Positions 34,343 through 43,383 of a stretch of 64,000 nucleotides of DNA are shown here, one piece after another; within the stretch, counting starts at the first letter, position 1; every line of letters starts with the position of its first letter. The stretch comes from an uncultured Collinsella sp. (GTDB lineage: Bacteria > Actinomycetota > Coriobacteriia > Coriobacteriales > Coriobacteriaceae). Under the pieces are notes generated by a model. The model searched no databases. It was not told where the DNA came from and saw only the letters and a list, made by a program, of their open reading frames with translations. Where the stretch lies: assembly GCA_902493855.1 (NCBI GenBank), contig CABUQV010000011.1, positions 1-64,000 on the forward strand. Reading direction: 5' to 3'. Position numbers and translations under genes: made by a program.

Positions 34343-35137
34343 ATGACCGAAACCGCTGCCGCCCTCGTCGAGACACGCGACACCAAGCTCGAGATCATCA
34401 TGGGCCGCGAGGCACTCGATAAGCTCGCCGATGCTACGGTGCTGGTGCTCGGCTGCGGAGGCGTGGGCTCCAACTGCTGCGAGGCACTCGCCCGCGGCGG
34501 CATCGGTCATTTCGTCATTCTGGACAAGGACATCATCGCGCCCAGCAATATCAATCGCCAGGCCATCGCCTTTCACAGCACCATCGGCAAGCGCAAGGTC
34601 GATGTTATGGAAGCCATGATCCATGACATCAATCCCGCCGCCACCGTCATCAAGCGCACTGAATACCTGTTGAGCGACAACATCGACGAGTTCTTCGCGA
34701 GCGTTTTGGAGCAGACGGACGGCAAGCTCGATTACGTCGTCGACGCCATCGACACCATCTCGGCCAAGCTCACCATTGCCAAATATGCTCAGGACCACGA
34801 CATTCGTTTGGTTAGTTCCATGGGCGGGGCCAACAAGCTCCATCCCGAGTGCCTCCGCTTTGCCGACATCTTCGATACGGTGCGTGACCCTATGAGCCGC
34901 ATTATGCGCAAAGAATGCAAGAAGCGCGGAATCAAGAGCCTGCATGTACTGTTTAGCTGCGAGGAATCGGTTAAGACACAGCCCCGCGACCCTTCCAATA
35001 TCCACGAACGTACCGAGCTCGGAACCGCCAGCTTTATGCCGCCCATCATGGGTCAGATGATTGCCGGCGAGGTTATCCGCCAGATCAGTGGGCGCGGCAC
35101 CGAGCACGTGCGCGCCGATGGCCAGCGCCTGGACTAG
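34343..35137 (+). CDS. tcdA: tRNA threonylcarbamoyladenosine dehydratase (TcdA/ThiF family)
   Basis: The 264-residue E1-like enzyme cyclises t6A37 of tRNA to ct6A with ATP. It has the nucleotide-binding VLVLGCGGVGSNCCEALARGGIG, the acidic DKDIIAPSNINRQ with the catalytic Arg, DAIDTISAKL, and the C-terminal AGEVIRQISG. A Cys pair at KECKKRG...FSCEE is in the family position. GGAGG lies 6 bases before ATG 34343. tatD follows at once. Confidence 0.9.
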   Translation: MTETAAALVETRDTKLEIIMGREALDKLADATVLVLGCGGVGSNCCEALARGGIGHFVILDKDIIAPSNINRQAIAFHSTIGKRKVDVMEAMIHDINPAATVIKRTEYLLSDNIDEFFASVLEQTDGKLDYVVDAIDTISAKLTIAKYAQDHDIRLVSSMGGANKLHPECLRFADIFDTVRDPMSRIMRKECKKRGIKSLHVLFSCEESVKTQPRDPSNIHERTELGTASFMPPIMGQMIAGEVIRQISGRGTEHVRADGQRLD

Positions 35138-35151
35138 TGGAGCGCGCCGAG

Positions 35152-35934
35152 ATGGGGCCCCAGTTAATTGATGCACACTGCCATCTTGATTTAATGGCTC
35201 ACCCGGACGCCGTTGCCGATGAGGCGACAGCACTGGGCTTGGGCCTATTTGATTGCGGCGTCGATCCACGTGACTTTTCGGCCGCAAACGAGCGCGCCCT
35301 TCGCCAACCAGGCATCATCGCCGGCGTTGGGCTTCACCCCTGGTGGCTCGCCGACGGCCACTGTGGTTTTGACGAAATCAATCTGCTTTGCGAAGTTGCA
35401 GCCCAAGAGCGCTACATCGGCGAGGTGGGACTCGACTTTTCCGCGCGCTTTGCCGGAAGCGAGCCGCTGCAAACGCAGGCACTTGACCGGCTCTGCGATG
35501 CGCTCGCGCAGCATCCTCTTACCGGGCGCGTGATATCAATTCACGCCGTTCGTTCAGCAGGAGCCGTACTGGACGTCCTCGAATCGCATGGACCACTCAT
35601 CCCAAACCCCGACTCCCCCGCTATCATCTTCCACTGGTTTAGCGGTACTTCGGACGAACTCGTCCGCGCGCGTAATGCGGGCTGTTATTTTTCCGTCAAC
35701 GAACGCATGCTCGCGTCCAAACGAGGACGCGAATACGCACGACAGATTCCACTCGATCGTTTACTGCTCGAGACCGATGCACCGGCGGAGGCAAACACAG
35801 AAACAAGCGCGCAGTCGCTCATCAGATCGCTCACAAGGACCTCAGAACGCATCGCCTCGCTCAAAAACTGCGACGCGAAGCACATTGAGACGGCAGTTTT
35901 AGCAAATGCGCGCTCTGTATTTGACCTTCGCTAA
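35152..35934 (+). CDS. TatD-family metal-dependent hydrolase
   Basis: The 260-residue protein has the TIM-barrel metal motifs of TatD DNases: LIDAHCHLDLM, GVGLHPWW, GEVGLDFSARF, VISIHAV, IIFHWFSGT and LLLETDAP. ATG 35152 is chosen because GGAG lies 7 bases upstream; a GTG at 35137, overlapping the tcdA stop, is the alternative. TatD enzymes are 3'-5' exonucleases or D-Tyr-tRNA-deacylase-like hydrolases. It ends facing the minus-strand FGGY kinase. Confidence 0.85.
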   Translation: MGPQLIDAHCHLDLMAHPDAVADEATALGLGLFDCGVDPRDFSAANERALRQPGIIAGVGLHPWWLADGHCGFDEINLLCEVAAQERYIGEVGLDFSARFAGSEPLQTQALDRLCDALAQHPLTGRVISIHAVRSAGAVLDVLESHGPLIPNPDSPAIIFHWFSGTSDELVRARNAGCYFSVNERMLASKRGREYARQIPLDRLLLETDAPAEANTETSAQSLIRSLTRTSERIASLKNCDAKHIETAVLANARSVFDLR

Positions 35935-36013
35935 CCCCTGTGGGCGAAAATGCCAAGGGACATGCGAATCGCACAACGCAGTCCCTATTGGTAGGCAGTA
36001 CAATTCGGCAGCA

Positions 36014-37531
36014 TTACACCAATTCGTGCATGAGATCACGGTTGCGTGCATACAATTCGTCAAAGATATGACGGCGCGACGCATATAACTCGTGGGCAGC
36101 CATATCGGGCACGATTGTTTGCGCAACGCCAAGGACTTGGGCGAGCTCATCCCATGATGCATAGGCGCCACCTGCGAGAGCTGCCATGATGGCATCACCG
36201 AAGCATGCGCCCACCGTAACCTTGGCAACCGAGACCTCGCGCCCGCATACGTCGGCGATAGCTTGCATCCAAACTGGATTCTTGGTTCCACCTCCGACAA
36301 GCATAATGCGCCCAATTGGCAGTCCATGCTCTCGCTCGATAATGTCGACATGGGATGCAACGGTATACGCGACGCCTTCCAAGGCGGCGCGAACCATATG
36401 GGCTCGTGTATGCCTTCCGGTCAGGCCAAAGAAAACGCCACGCGCCTCGGGATCGTTGAGCGGACTACGCTCCCCCGCAAAGTACGGCAGACACAGGAGC
36501 CCATCGGCACCCGGCGCCACGTCGGCGGCATCATGCACCATAACCGAATAAGCATCGGGGCCACCGTGGCCCTCGGCCTCTACGGCGTCGCGATACAGCT
36601 CTTGGCGCAGCCACGATGTGAGCGCACCCGCCGTATTGGTCCCCGCGCAGATCCCGTAAGTTCCGGGAATGATAAACGTCCCTGGCCACAGGCGGGCATC
36701 ATCGATCATATGATCAGCTAGGTAGATAAAATACGCCGTGCTCCCCAACTGAACCATCATATCGCCGGGACGGAATACACCCGTCGAAATGGCCTCGGCA
36801 CCAGAGTCGCCCGTTCCCACTAAGACAGGTGTCCCTGCCGCGAGCCCCGTCGCCTCAGCCGCACGTCGCGTAATCACCCCGGCAATATCGGTAGCCGACA
36901 TTACCTCCGCCATCTGGTCAGGCCGGCAGAAACGAGCGCATTCCCGAGCATCAACCTTCCAAGTGTAGCGGTCGTATAGGGGAAGAAAATCCTCCGCCAA
37001 ATAACGGTCTACCGTAAAACGCCCCGTCAACTTCGCGCACAGAAACGATGACGCCGTCAGGAACTTCGCGGCACGTTCGTGCACCTCGGGCATATTCTCC
37101 TTAAACCACAAGATCTTAGGAGCAATATCTGACGAACAGGGATCGTGCCCGAAAAGCTCGCGTGCGCGATCTGACCCATATTCGGAAAGAAGCTCGTCAA
37201 TCTGCGGCTTAGAACGCGCATCGACTCCATACAAAATCGCGGGCGCCAGCGCGTTGCACTCGGTATCGACCGGCACACAGTCGCAACCCAATGCGGAAAG
37301 GCCCACGCATCCGATCTGCGCCGCGTTAACCCCCGATCGCGCCACCAGCTCGCGCGACAAGCGGCAAAAATCGCCCCACCAAACGGCCTCGGCATCATGC
37401 TGGTACCATCCGTCACACGGGTTGTCCGTCTCATGTCCACAAGAGGCTTGGCAAACGATGTTGCATCGATCATCGATTAAAACGCCTTTAGAGGCGCTTG
37501 TCCCAATATCAATACCCAGATAGAGCGCCAT
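36014..37531 (-). CDS. FGGY-family carbohydrate kinase (xylulokinase-like)
   Basis: The 505-residue kinase has the actin-like ATPase fold: YLGIDIGTSASKGVLID (phosphate 1), PVLVGTGDSGAEAISTGV, VQLGSTAYFIY (phosphate 2) and the FGGY signatures around PYFAGERSPLNDPEARG and MLVGGGTKNPVWMQAIAD (adenosine). Xylulokinase-like members phosphorylate keto- or polyol sugars. It is the last gene of the frl-like operon, 6 bases after the BtpA-family gene, and could phosphorylate a sugar released from a modified amino acid. The substrate is not predictable. Confidence 0.88.
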   Translation of the reverse strand: MALYLGIDIGTSASKGVLIDDRCNIVCQASCGHETDNPCDGWYQHDAEAVWWGDFCRLSRELVARSGVNAAQIGCVGLSALGCDCVPVDTECNALAPAILYGVDARSKPQIDELLSEYGSDRARELFGHDPCSSDIAPKILWFKENMPEVHERAAKFLTASSFLCAKLTGRFTVDRYLAEDFLPLYDRYTWKVDARECARFCRPDQMAEVMSATDIAGVITRRAAEATGLAAGTPVLVGTGDSGAEAISTGVFRPGDMMVQLGSTAYFIYLADHMIDDARLWPGTFIIPGTYGICAGTNTAGALTSWLRQELYRDAVEAEGHGGPDAYSVMVHDAADVAPGADGLLCLPYFAGERSPLNDPEARGVFFGLTGRHTRAHMVRAALEGVAYTVASHVDIIEREHGLPIGRIMLVGGGTKNPVWMQAIADVCGREVSVAKVTVGACFGDAIMAALAGGAYASWDELAQVLGVAQTIVPDMAAHELYASRRHIFDELYARNRDLMHELV

Positions 37532-37537
37532 AGGTGC

Positions 37538-38347
37538 CTACTCCCCTCGCGCCGTACGAGCGGCAGTCATGAAACGAGCTACCCGCTCAACATCAACCGG
37601 GGCATCCAGCTTTCCGTCGCGCTTTAAGCAGGTGCCGACAAACGCGCCATCGTAGTGAGCAAATACGTCAGTCACGGTATTTTCGCGACAACCGGTGCCA
37701 CATACCACAGGTACTTGGCCAACACGCTCGCGGACCTCATCGGCAAGCTCGCCCGAAGCGCCACGACCGGCAGCCGAACCGCCGATGACCATCGCATCCG
37801 GCAGGCAATTAAAGAGAAGTGAATCGGCAATGTCCGCAGTCGTGCGGTCGTTGAGATAAACCTCCCCCTCGCTAGTGATGAAGTGAAAAAGCTTGAGGTC
37901 GTCCAGGCGCAGCGCCGCCTTGCGACGCATGGTGTGAGCGAAATCTCGGTTAATCAGCCCGAGATCGCCGGCCCAGGCACCGCAAAAATTGCAGCGCGTG
38001 AACTGCGCGTCAACGGCAGCGCACAGCTCGATTGTGGCATCACCATCGTAAATTGCCTCAGCTCCCCAAGGAGTCGACAGATCATGGGACAGAGCCCCGA
38101 TTACATAGCCCATCGATGCAAGGGTTGAGGGAGAAACGTGCTGCTCATAGGGCATCGAGAGCTCATTGGTAATCAAAATGCCATCGACACCGCCCTGCTG
38201 CAACGCTTCGAGATCGCGCTTGGCGGCTTCCACGACCTGCAACACGCTTCCGCCCGGGTAATACAGTGGATCGCCCGGCAAAGGACGCAGGTGCAGCATT
38301 CCGATAACCGGCTTTTCGGTCTTGAACATCGAGGTTAGAAACGACAT
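37538..38347 (-). CDS. BtpA/SgcQ-family TIM-barrel protein
   Basis: The 269-residue protein has the family hallmark KPVIGMLHLRPLPGDP, then GGVDGILITNELSMPY, and a phosphate-binding-like end (VPVVCGTGCRENTVTDVFAHYDGAFVGTCLKRDG). BtpA was linked to photosystem I assembly in cyanobacteria, while SgcQ sits in sugar operons of E. coli; both look like TIM-barrel aldolase relatives. In this operon a role in breaking or isomerising a phosphorylated sugar is more likely. AAGGAG precedes ATG 38347. Confidence 0.82.
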   Translation of the reverse strand: MSFLTSMFKTEKPVIGMLHLRPLPGDPLYYPGGSVLQVVEAAKRDLEALQQGGVDGILITNELSMPYEQHVSPSTLASMGYVIGALSHDLSTPWGAEAIYDGDATIELCAAVDAQFTRCNFCGAWAGDLGLINRDFAHTMRRKAALRLDDLKLFHFITSEGEVYLNDRTTADIADSLLFNCLPDAMVIGGSAAGRGASGELADEVRERVGQVPVVCGTGCRENTVTDVFAHYDGAFVGTCLKRDGKLDAPVDVERVARFMTAARTARGE

Positions 38348-38380
38348 AACGTGCTCCTTCTTAGGGTCATTGCAGGGACG

Positions 38381-38815
38381 TTACTCCCCCAGCACCTCGA
38401 CGTACACTTTTCGCTTCTGCGGACCGTCAAACTCCGCAAGATAGATGTTCTGGGCACCTCCGCACACGATGTGGCCATCTTGGACGGGAAAGAAGCAACT
38501 GTTTCCACAAATCATGCTCTTGATATGCCCACAGGAGTTGTTACCGGTGGCTCCATAGCTCGGCAGGAAGTGTGCATGCGCATAGGGGGCATCGAGTGGG
38601 GCGATGCGATCAAGCGTCTCCATAAGATCCGTCTCCACGCAGGGCAGCCCCTCGTTTACCACGATTCCGCAGGTCGTATGCGACAAAATAATCGCCGCCA
38701 AGCCATTGGTCACCGAGCTGCGTTCGATGGCAGCGTGCACGTCCTCGGTAATATCGATGAACTGGTCCGGAGCAGTCGATAGATAGCTCAATGTCTCGAG
38801 CGTCACCATGTTCAC
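38381..38815 (-). CDS. YjbQ-family protein (UPF0047)
   Basis: The 144-residue protein has the YjbQ pattern: FIDITEDVHAAIERS, LAAIILSHTTCGIVVNEG and the metal-site cluster AHAHFLPSYGATGNNSCGHIKSM, then VCGGAQNIYLAEFDGP. Family members show weak thiamine-phosphate synthase activity in vitro, and the true role is open. The GTG start overlaps the upstream amidohydrolase stop as GTGA; ATG 38809 is the alternative. Confidence 0.85.
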   Translation of the reverse strand: MNMVTLETLSYLSTAPDQFIDITEDVHAAIERSSVTNGLAAIILSHTTCGIVVNEGLPCVETDLMETLDRIAPLDAPYAHAHFLPSYGATGNNSCGHIKSMICGNSCFFPVQDGHIVCGGAQNIYLAEFDGPQKRKVYVEVLGE

Positions 38816-39672
38816 TCATCCCCTTCAAGAAAACGCAGGGCATTACCCCAGTAGAGCCTTTCTCGCGCATCATCGCGCATGGGCACGGTATCGAGCGCCC
38901 GCTTGAGTTTGAATGCACGGAAGCGCGGCGTATTGCTGGCGAACATCACTTGGTGCGATAGCGCGCGCTCATACCACAGCGGCCCCATATCGACCGTGAA
39001 AAGACGCTGCATCATCTCCTCGGGCGAATCGATGTAAGTGATAGAGGTGTCCGCGTAGCAGTTGGGATACTTGAGCAGCATCGCCACGGTCTCGCGCACC
39101 CAGGGCCAGCCAAAATGGGTCAAACTAAAACGCACATTTGGATGCGTTGCGATTGTGTGCTCAAATGCAAGCGGGTTACTGCGCGAGAGCTCTGCGCCCG
39201 GCTCCCAAGACATACCGGCATGGAAAACCACCGGCTTGTTATAGCGCTCGCACAGTTCGTAAAGCGGCTCGGCCACAGCATCATCGGGGGCAAAACCCTG
39301 CTTTGCCGGATGCAGGCAAAGCCCCTTTGCCCCCAACTCGGTAAAGGCGCGCTCCAATTCGTCTGCGGCACCGCTCACCTGCGGGTCTACGCTCGCAAAT
39401 CCCCACAGACGATCGGGATGCGCGGCAACCAGCATGGCAATCTGGTCATTGGTGCCAAAGTGCCCTCCGCATGCCGTGGTTACATCGAGCGGCATGAGCA
39501 CGCTCTTCTGCACATCGCAGACGTCCATCTCGACTTGAAGCTCATCCCAATCCATGGGGCCCATATGCCCCATACCAAATTCTCGTGACCAAAAACCGAA
39601 TCCATCAGGCTCATCACCCGGCGTACAGATCTCGCCGTAGAGCATAGGATGGACCAACATGTCGATAACCAT
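38812..39672 (-). CDS. Amidohydrolase_2 family metal-dependent hydrolase
   Basis: The 286-residue TIM-barrel protein contains VIDMLVHPMLYG (degenerate HxH), FASVDPQ, GAKGLCLHPAKQGF, KPVVFHAGMSWEPG, VRFSLTHFGWPW and MFASNTPRF. This is the amidohydrolase_2 pattern of decarboxylases and lactonases. ATG 39672 is preferred, with GGAAAGGAG upstream. In the operon it may hydrolyse a sugar-amine or lactone intermediate. The first metal motif departs from HxH, so metal binding may be altered. Confidence 0.82.
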   Translation of the reverse strand: MVIDMLVHPMLYGEICTPGDEPDGFGFWSREFGMGHMGPMDWDELQVEMDVCDVQKSVLMPLDVTTACGGHFGTNDQIAMLVAAHPDRLWGFASVDPQVSGAADELERAFTELGAKGLCLHPAKQGFAPDDAVAEPLYELCERYNKPVVFHAGMSWEPGAELSRSNPLAFEHTIATHPNVRFSLTHFGWPWVRETVAMLLKYPNCYADTSITYIDSPEEMMQRLFTVDMGPLWYERALSHQVMFASNTPRFRAFKLKRALDTVPMRDDARERLYWGNALRFLEGDE

Positions 39673-39699
39673 TTCGCACTCCTTTCCAGGCATTTGACC

Positions 39700-40500
39700 C
39701 TAGTACGGCTCAAAAGAGCCGATGACGCGGGACGACAGCTCAGCGCCCGCCTTCATACACGCCGGAATATCAAGGCCATCGATCACGCCCTTGGTAAACC
39801 CGGCAATATACGAGTCGCCGGCACCCACGGTATTAACGACCTTCTCCGCCGGTACGATCCCGCACTCATAGAAGCGCTCACCGTCATAGGCAATGCTTCC
39901 CTTCTCGCCAAGCGTGGCAACCGCAACGCGCGGTCCCAATTCCTGCACGTGGCGTACCCAGTCTCGCAGCTCCGGAGTGTCCTCTTCAAACGACATGAAC
40001 GCATAGTCTACGTAAGGAAAATGAGCCTCACAGGCATATTCGGGATCCTGGCTGAACACCGAGAAGTCCATAACCACTGTCTTGCCCGCATCATGCCATT
40101 CGGGCAGGAGGTCCAAACAATTGCCAAACAGGTCGGTATGGATGATGTCATGCTCAAGGATAAACGCCCGGTCATCTTCATTCGGACGATATGTCTCCAT
40201 TACGCCATCGATTGCCTCGAGATGCACGCGATCGACGCCGTCTTTCAATGCCATGAGCATCACCGAGGTGTCGCCATCCTCCACCCGCAGATGTGAGATA
40301 TCGAACCCCTCAACGGCCAGCGCCTCTCTCATCTTGTCTCCGTACTCGTCCTTGCCGACAACCGACACGGCGGATACCGAAACTCCCATTCGTGCAAGAT
40401 GGATACCCCAGTCAATGCCGTTACCAGTCGGATAGAACACGCCGATGTTCTGATAGACGTCCGCGCAGCAAAAACCAGCCGCACACGCTTTAATACCCAT
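39700..40500 (-). CDS. PfkB-family sugar kinase (second paralogue)
   Basis: The 266-residue ribokinase-fold protein has GIHLARMGVSVSAVSVVGKDEYGD, a middle acceptor region, and the catalytic NTVGAGDSYIAGFTKG. It resembles FrlD but has TGNGIDWG where FrlD has the SGGNAVN motif, so its substrate may differ. ATG 40500 has GGAGAAG upstream. It lies 121 bases after the frlD-like gene, and the two kinases probably act on two related sugar-amino acids. Confidence 0.85.
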   Translation of the reverse strand: MGIKACAAGFCCADVYQNIGVFYPTGNGIDWGIHLARMGVSVSAVSVVGKDEYGDKMREALAVEGFDISHLRVEDGDTSVMLMALKDGVDRVHLEAIDGVMETYRPNEDDRAFILEHDIIHTDLFGNCLDLLPEWHDAGKTVVMDFSVFSQDPEYACEAHFPYVDYAFMSFEEDTPELRDWVRHVQELGPRVAVATLGEKGSIAYDGERFYECGIVPAEKVVNTVGAGDSYIAGFTKGVIDGLDIPACMKAGAELSSRVIGSFEPY

Positions 40501-40621
40501 ACTCTTCTCCAATGTTCAAAAGGGGACCCACCACATGGCGAGCCCCCTTTTCGCGTTTCGCTTATTGTTTTGCATCGGCTGTCCAAGGCCTCATAGCCAG
40601 ACCGCCGTACGCTTTCTTAAG

Positions 40622-41485
40622 CTATTCGACGATTGGTGCTCCGTGGCCCCAAGAACCTTCCATGCCGCACACGGTCGAAGCAAACCCGGCAGCAAAGTCG
40701 AGCGCGCGCTCGATGGCCTCGGCGCCATCCTCACCACGCTTGACGGAATCGAGATAGCACATCAAAAACGAGGTGAGGAACGAGTCGCCCGCCCCCATGG
40801 TGTCCTTCATGTCCGTTACCGGTTTAGCCAGCTGGCGGTAATAACGCTCGCCGTCGTAAGCAATGCAGCCCTCGGCGCCCGCCGTAGCCGACACAAAACG
40901 CGGACCCAGACCCTTCACCCATGCCAGACGCTCGCGAATCTCGTCCTCGCTCGCGGCATCCGCCGCACTAAAGAAAGCGAAATCGACGTAGGGCGCAATC
41001 TGCTCGTAGTACTCGTCGGTGGAGTCGTCCGAAAAGTCAAAAGAGACCGTGACGCCCGCAGCCTTCAACTTGGGCAGCTCGCGCTCGGTAAAGCAGTAGT
41101 TGCCCGAATGAACCACATCGAACTGCTTCATGTACGCAAGGTCAAAGCGATCGAGGACATAGCGCGCATCGCCACGGATACCGCCCTCGTTGGAGCCAAG
41201 GAAGACACGGTCACCGTCAACGACGGTCACGCGAGCCGCTCCGTTCTCGCCAATCATCTGCTCGCACTTGTCAAGCTCGATACCCTCATCCTCGAGGCTT
41301 GCAATGACATGCTCGGCAGCGGCGTCATTGCCAAAAATGCCCATGTATGCAGAGCGTGCGGCACCGCATTTCTTGGCATAAACGGCGAAGTTCACCGCAT
41401 TGCCGCCGGGATACATGGTGTGGATATGCTCGTAGCGATCGACGACGTTGTCGCCAAATCCGAGCGCGTTAACGTTAAATGCCAT
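40622..41485 (-). CDS. frlD: Fructoselysine 6-kinase-like protein
   Basis: The 287-residue PfkB-family kinase starts with GFGDNVVDRYEHIHTMYPGGNAVNFAVYAKKCG, which matches FrlD closely. It keeps VVHSGNYC, SFDFSDD, PYVDFAFFSA and the catalytic DTMGAGDSFLTSFL. FrlD phosphorylates fructoselysine on C6, giving the substrate of the FrlB deglycase encoded just upstream in the operon. Gene order frlC-frlB-frlD supports the assignment. Confidence 0.85.
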   Translation of the reverse strand: MAFNVNALGFGDNVVDRYEHIHTMYPGGNAVNFAVYAKKCGAARSAYMGIFGNDAAAEHVIASLEDEGIELDKCEQMIGENGAARVTVVDGDRVFLGSNEGGIRGDARYVLDRFDLAYMKQFDVVHSGNYCFTERELPKLKAAGVTVSFDFSDDSTDEYYEQIAPYVDFAFFSAADAASEDEIRERLAWVKGLGPRFVSATAGAEGCIAYDGERYYRQLAKPVTDMKDTMGAGDSFLTSFLMCYLDSVKRGEDGAEAIERALDFAAGFASTVCGMEGSWGHGAPIVE

Positions 41486-41499
41486 GGCCTTTGCCCCTT

Positions 41500-42468
41500 C
41501 TAGTACTCGACAACACCCATATAGCGGCGGAAATCGGGATCGTGATCAAACACCTTGCCGCGTGCGGCGCGCAGCTCGCAGTTCATGGCGTAGAACAGCA
41601 CCGGGTCCAGATAGGCACGGACGCTCGCCGGCACGGCTTCCATACCGTACTCCTTGGCATCAAGCACCATCAGCGTATCGGTATGCGTCTTAAGGAACGC
41701 CAGGGCGCGCTCGTCCATAGCACGGCACTCGCTGGAGCCCATCTGCAGGAAGTAAAAAACGCCATCCTGAGTAGCCTCGAAGGGGCCGTGGAAGTACTCG
41801 GCAGAGTGGATGTAGCTGCAGTGCTGCCACTGCATCTCCATAAGAGAGCAAATAGCGAAACCGTAGGTCTGGCTAAAGTTGGGACCGCTGCCCAGAATAT
41901 AGAAGAACTCGTGCTCCTGGCAAAGCTTGGCAAAGCGATCACCCAGCTCGGCATTTACCTTCTCGCGTGCCGGGGGAAGAATCTTATCCATCTCGGCAAT
42001 ACCGGCATACATATCGGCAAGATCGGCGTAGCCCTCCTGCTGATCGAGCAGCTCGGCCGCAAGCGACAGCGAAATGCCAGCGGGGACCTCGGCCTGCGGC
42101 ACGCCCTCGCCCCACGGGTAGACCCACGTGGTCCACTTGCCGGAGTCAATCATGGATCCAGCGTTGTCGGTCTGGGCGATCACCGTAGCGCCGGCAGCAA
42201 GGGCAATCTCACAGCCCTCGACGACCTCGGGGGTGTTGCCACTGTGGCTGCAAGCAATGACCAGGGATTTCTCACCCAAGCGGCGCGGGCGCATGATATC
42301 AAACTCGCGAGCCGTATAGATATACGAAGTGAAGGTGGTTGCCTCGCGCTGCAGAAGCTCATGAGCCGGGATCAAATCGATCATGGAGCCACCGCAAGCA
42401 ATCCAGTAGACGCTGTCGAACTTGCCCTTCTCGGCAATTGCCTCTTTGATCAGGTCGTGTGCGTTCAT
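41500..42468 (-). CDS. frlB: SIS-domain deglycase, FrlB-like
   Basis: The 322-residue protein has two SIS domains: SVYWIACGGSMIDLIPAHELL, then LVIACSHSGNTPEVVEGCEIALAAGATVIAQTD, and the second FFYILGSGPNFSQTYGFAICSLMEMQW with HSAEYFHGPFE. FrlB cleaves fructoselysine-6-phosphate to lysine and glucose-6-phosphate. The active-site Glu-His region (SAEYFHG) is present. AAAGGAA precedes ATG 42468. Specificity for lysine versus another amino acid cannot be read. Confidence 0.87.
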   Translation of the reverse strand: MNAHDLIKEAIAEKGKFDSVYWIACGGSMIDLIPAHELLQREATTFTSYIYTAREFDIMRPRRLGEKSLVIACSHSGNTPEVVEGCEIALAAGATVIAQTDNAGSMIDSGKWTTWVYPWGEGVPQAEVPAGISLSLAAELLDQQEGYADLADMYAGIAEMDKILPPAREKVNAELGDRFAKLCQEHEFFYILGSGPNFSQTYGFAICSLMEMQWQHCSYIHSAEYFHGPFEATQDGVFYFLQMGSSECRAMDERALAFLKTHTDTLMVLDAKEYGMEAVPASVRAYLDPVLFYAMNCELRAARGKVFDHDPDFRRYMGVVEY

Positions 42469-42530
42469 ATCCAGTTCCTTTCTTGTTTGGTCCACAATCA
42501 ATGACGTTGGTTGCGTGGCCGATAGTTGTT

Positions 42531-43382
42531 TTAGTCAATCAGATATTTCTCGAATGCGGCCATGTTCTTGGCATCTGCCGCCGCCGGGTCATCATAGTAA
42601 CGACCGTCCGTGATTTCCTGGCCCAGCATGCCGTCGAAACCATGGGCGTTGAGCGTGGCAACGAAGGCGTCCATATCGTGCTTGCCATCGCCCCACACCA
42701 GATGGCCATACGGATCACCGTCGATAAAGTGCATCTCGTGAATTGCCCCATCACCAAAGGCGGCAAACCAGTCCTCGAGCGTCTCGCCTGCAACGCCCAT
42801 CGCGGTTGTATCAACCATGGGCTGTAAGTACGGGCTCGCGACCTCGTCAATCATGCGCTTCGCATCGGAAACCGTCGTCACAAGGTTGCTCTCCTCGGGA
42901 CGCAGGCTTTCCATCGTAAGCACCAGACCGTGCTCGCCGGCATACTCCGCCAGAATGGACATGTGCTCGCGGCTGCGCTTCCAGGCTTCCTCGCGGTCCT
43001 CGTCCCAGTCGCCCCAGCCCGAGTTGACGGACATACGGTCGCACCCAAGTACCTCGGCAAGCTCAATGCCGTGCTTAAAGTACGCCAGACTGCGCTGTTC
43101 ATGCAGCGGTTTGCGTGCGCAGTATTGCCAAGGATAGACAACATTCTCGGGGCACAGAGTACGATACCTAAGCCCACGGTCTGCAGCTTTTTTCGCCAGG
43201 ACCTCAGCCTCAAAGTAGCCCGTATGGTCGAGTGTCACATGCGGCTCCGCACACCACAGCTCAATGGACTCAAAGCCCAAACGCTGCTGCACATCAAGGA
43301 AGTAATCGAGCGACCACATGATGTAGTGGATATTCATGCCCGCAATCTGTTCGCGGCGCAGCGTCGGCTTGGATTCAGACAT
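42531..43382 (-). CDS. frlC: Sugar epimerase, FrlC-like (AP-endonuclease-2 fold)
   Basis: The 283-residue TIM-barrel isomerase has QIAGMNIHYIMWSLDYFLDVQQRLGFESIELWCAEPH, metal-site residues in LTMESLRPEESN, MVDTTAMG, HEMHFIDGDPYGHL and MLGQEITDGRYY. FrlC epimerises psicoselysine to fructoselysine. AAGGAGG formed by the last codons of the preceding amidohydrolase serves as its ribosome site, and the genes are one base apart. Confidence 0.85.
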   Translation of the reverse strand: MSESKPTLRREQIAGMNIHYIMWSLDYFLDVQQRLGFESIELWCAEPHVTLDHTGYFEAEVLAKKAADRGLRYRTLCPENVVYPWQYCARKPLHEQRSLAYFKHGIELAEVLGCDRMSVNSGWGDWDEDREEAWKRSREHMSILAEYAGEHGLVLTMESLRPEESNLVTTVSDAKRMIDEVASPYLQPMVDTTAMGVAGETLEDWFAAFGDGAIHEMHFIDGDPYGHLVWGDGKHDMDAFVATLNAHGFDGMLGQEITDGRYYDDPAAADAKNMAAFEKYLID

Positions 43383-43383
43383 C

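Noticed and set aside
35906..36088. 60-codon frame between tatD and the FGGY kinase
   Set aside because: Overlaps the ends of both real genes, no ribosome site, no motif.
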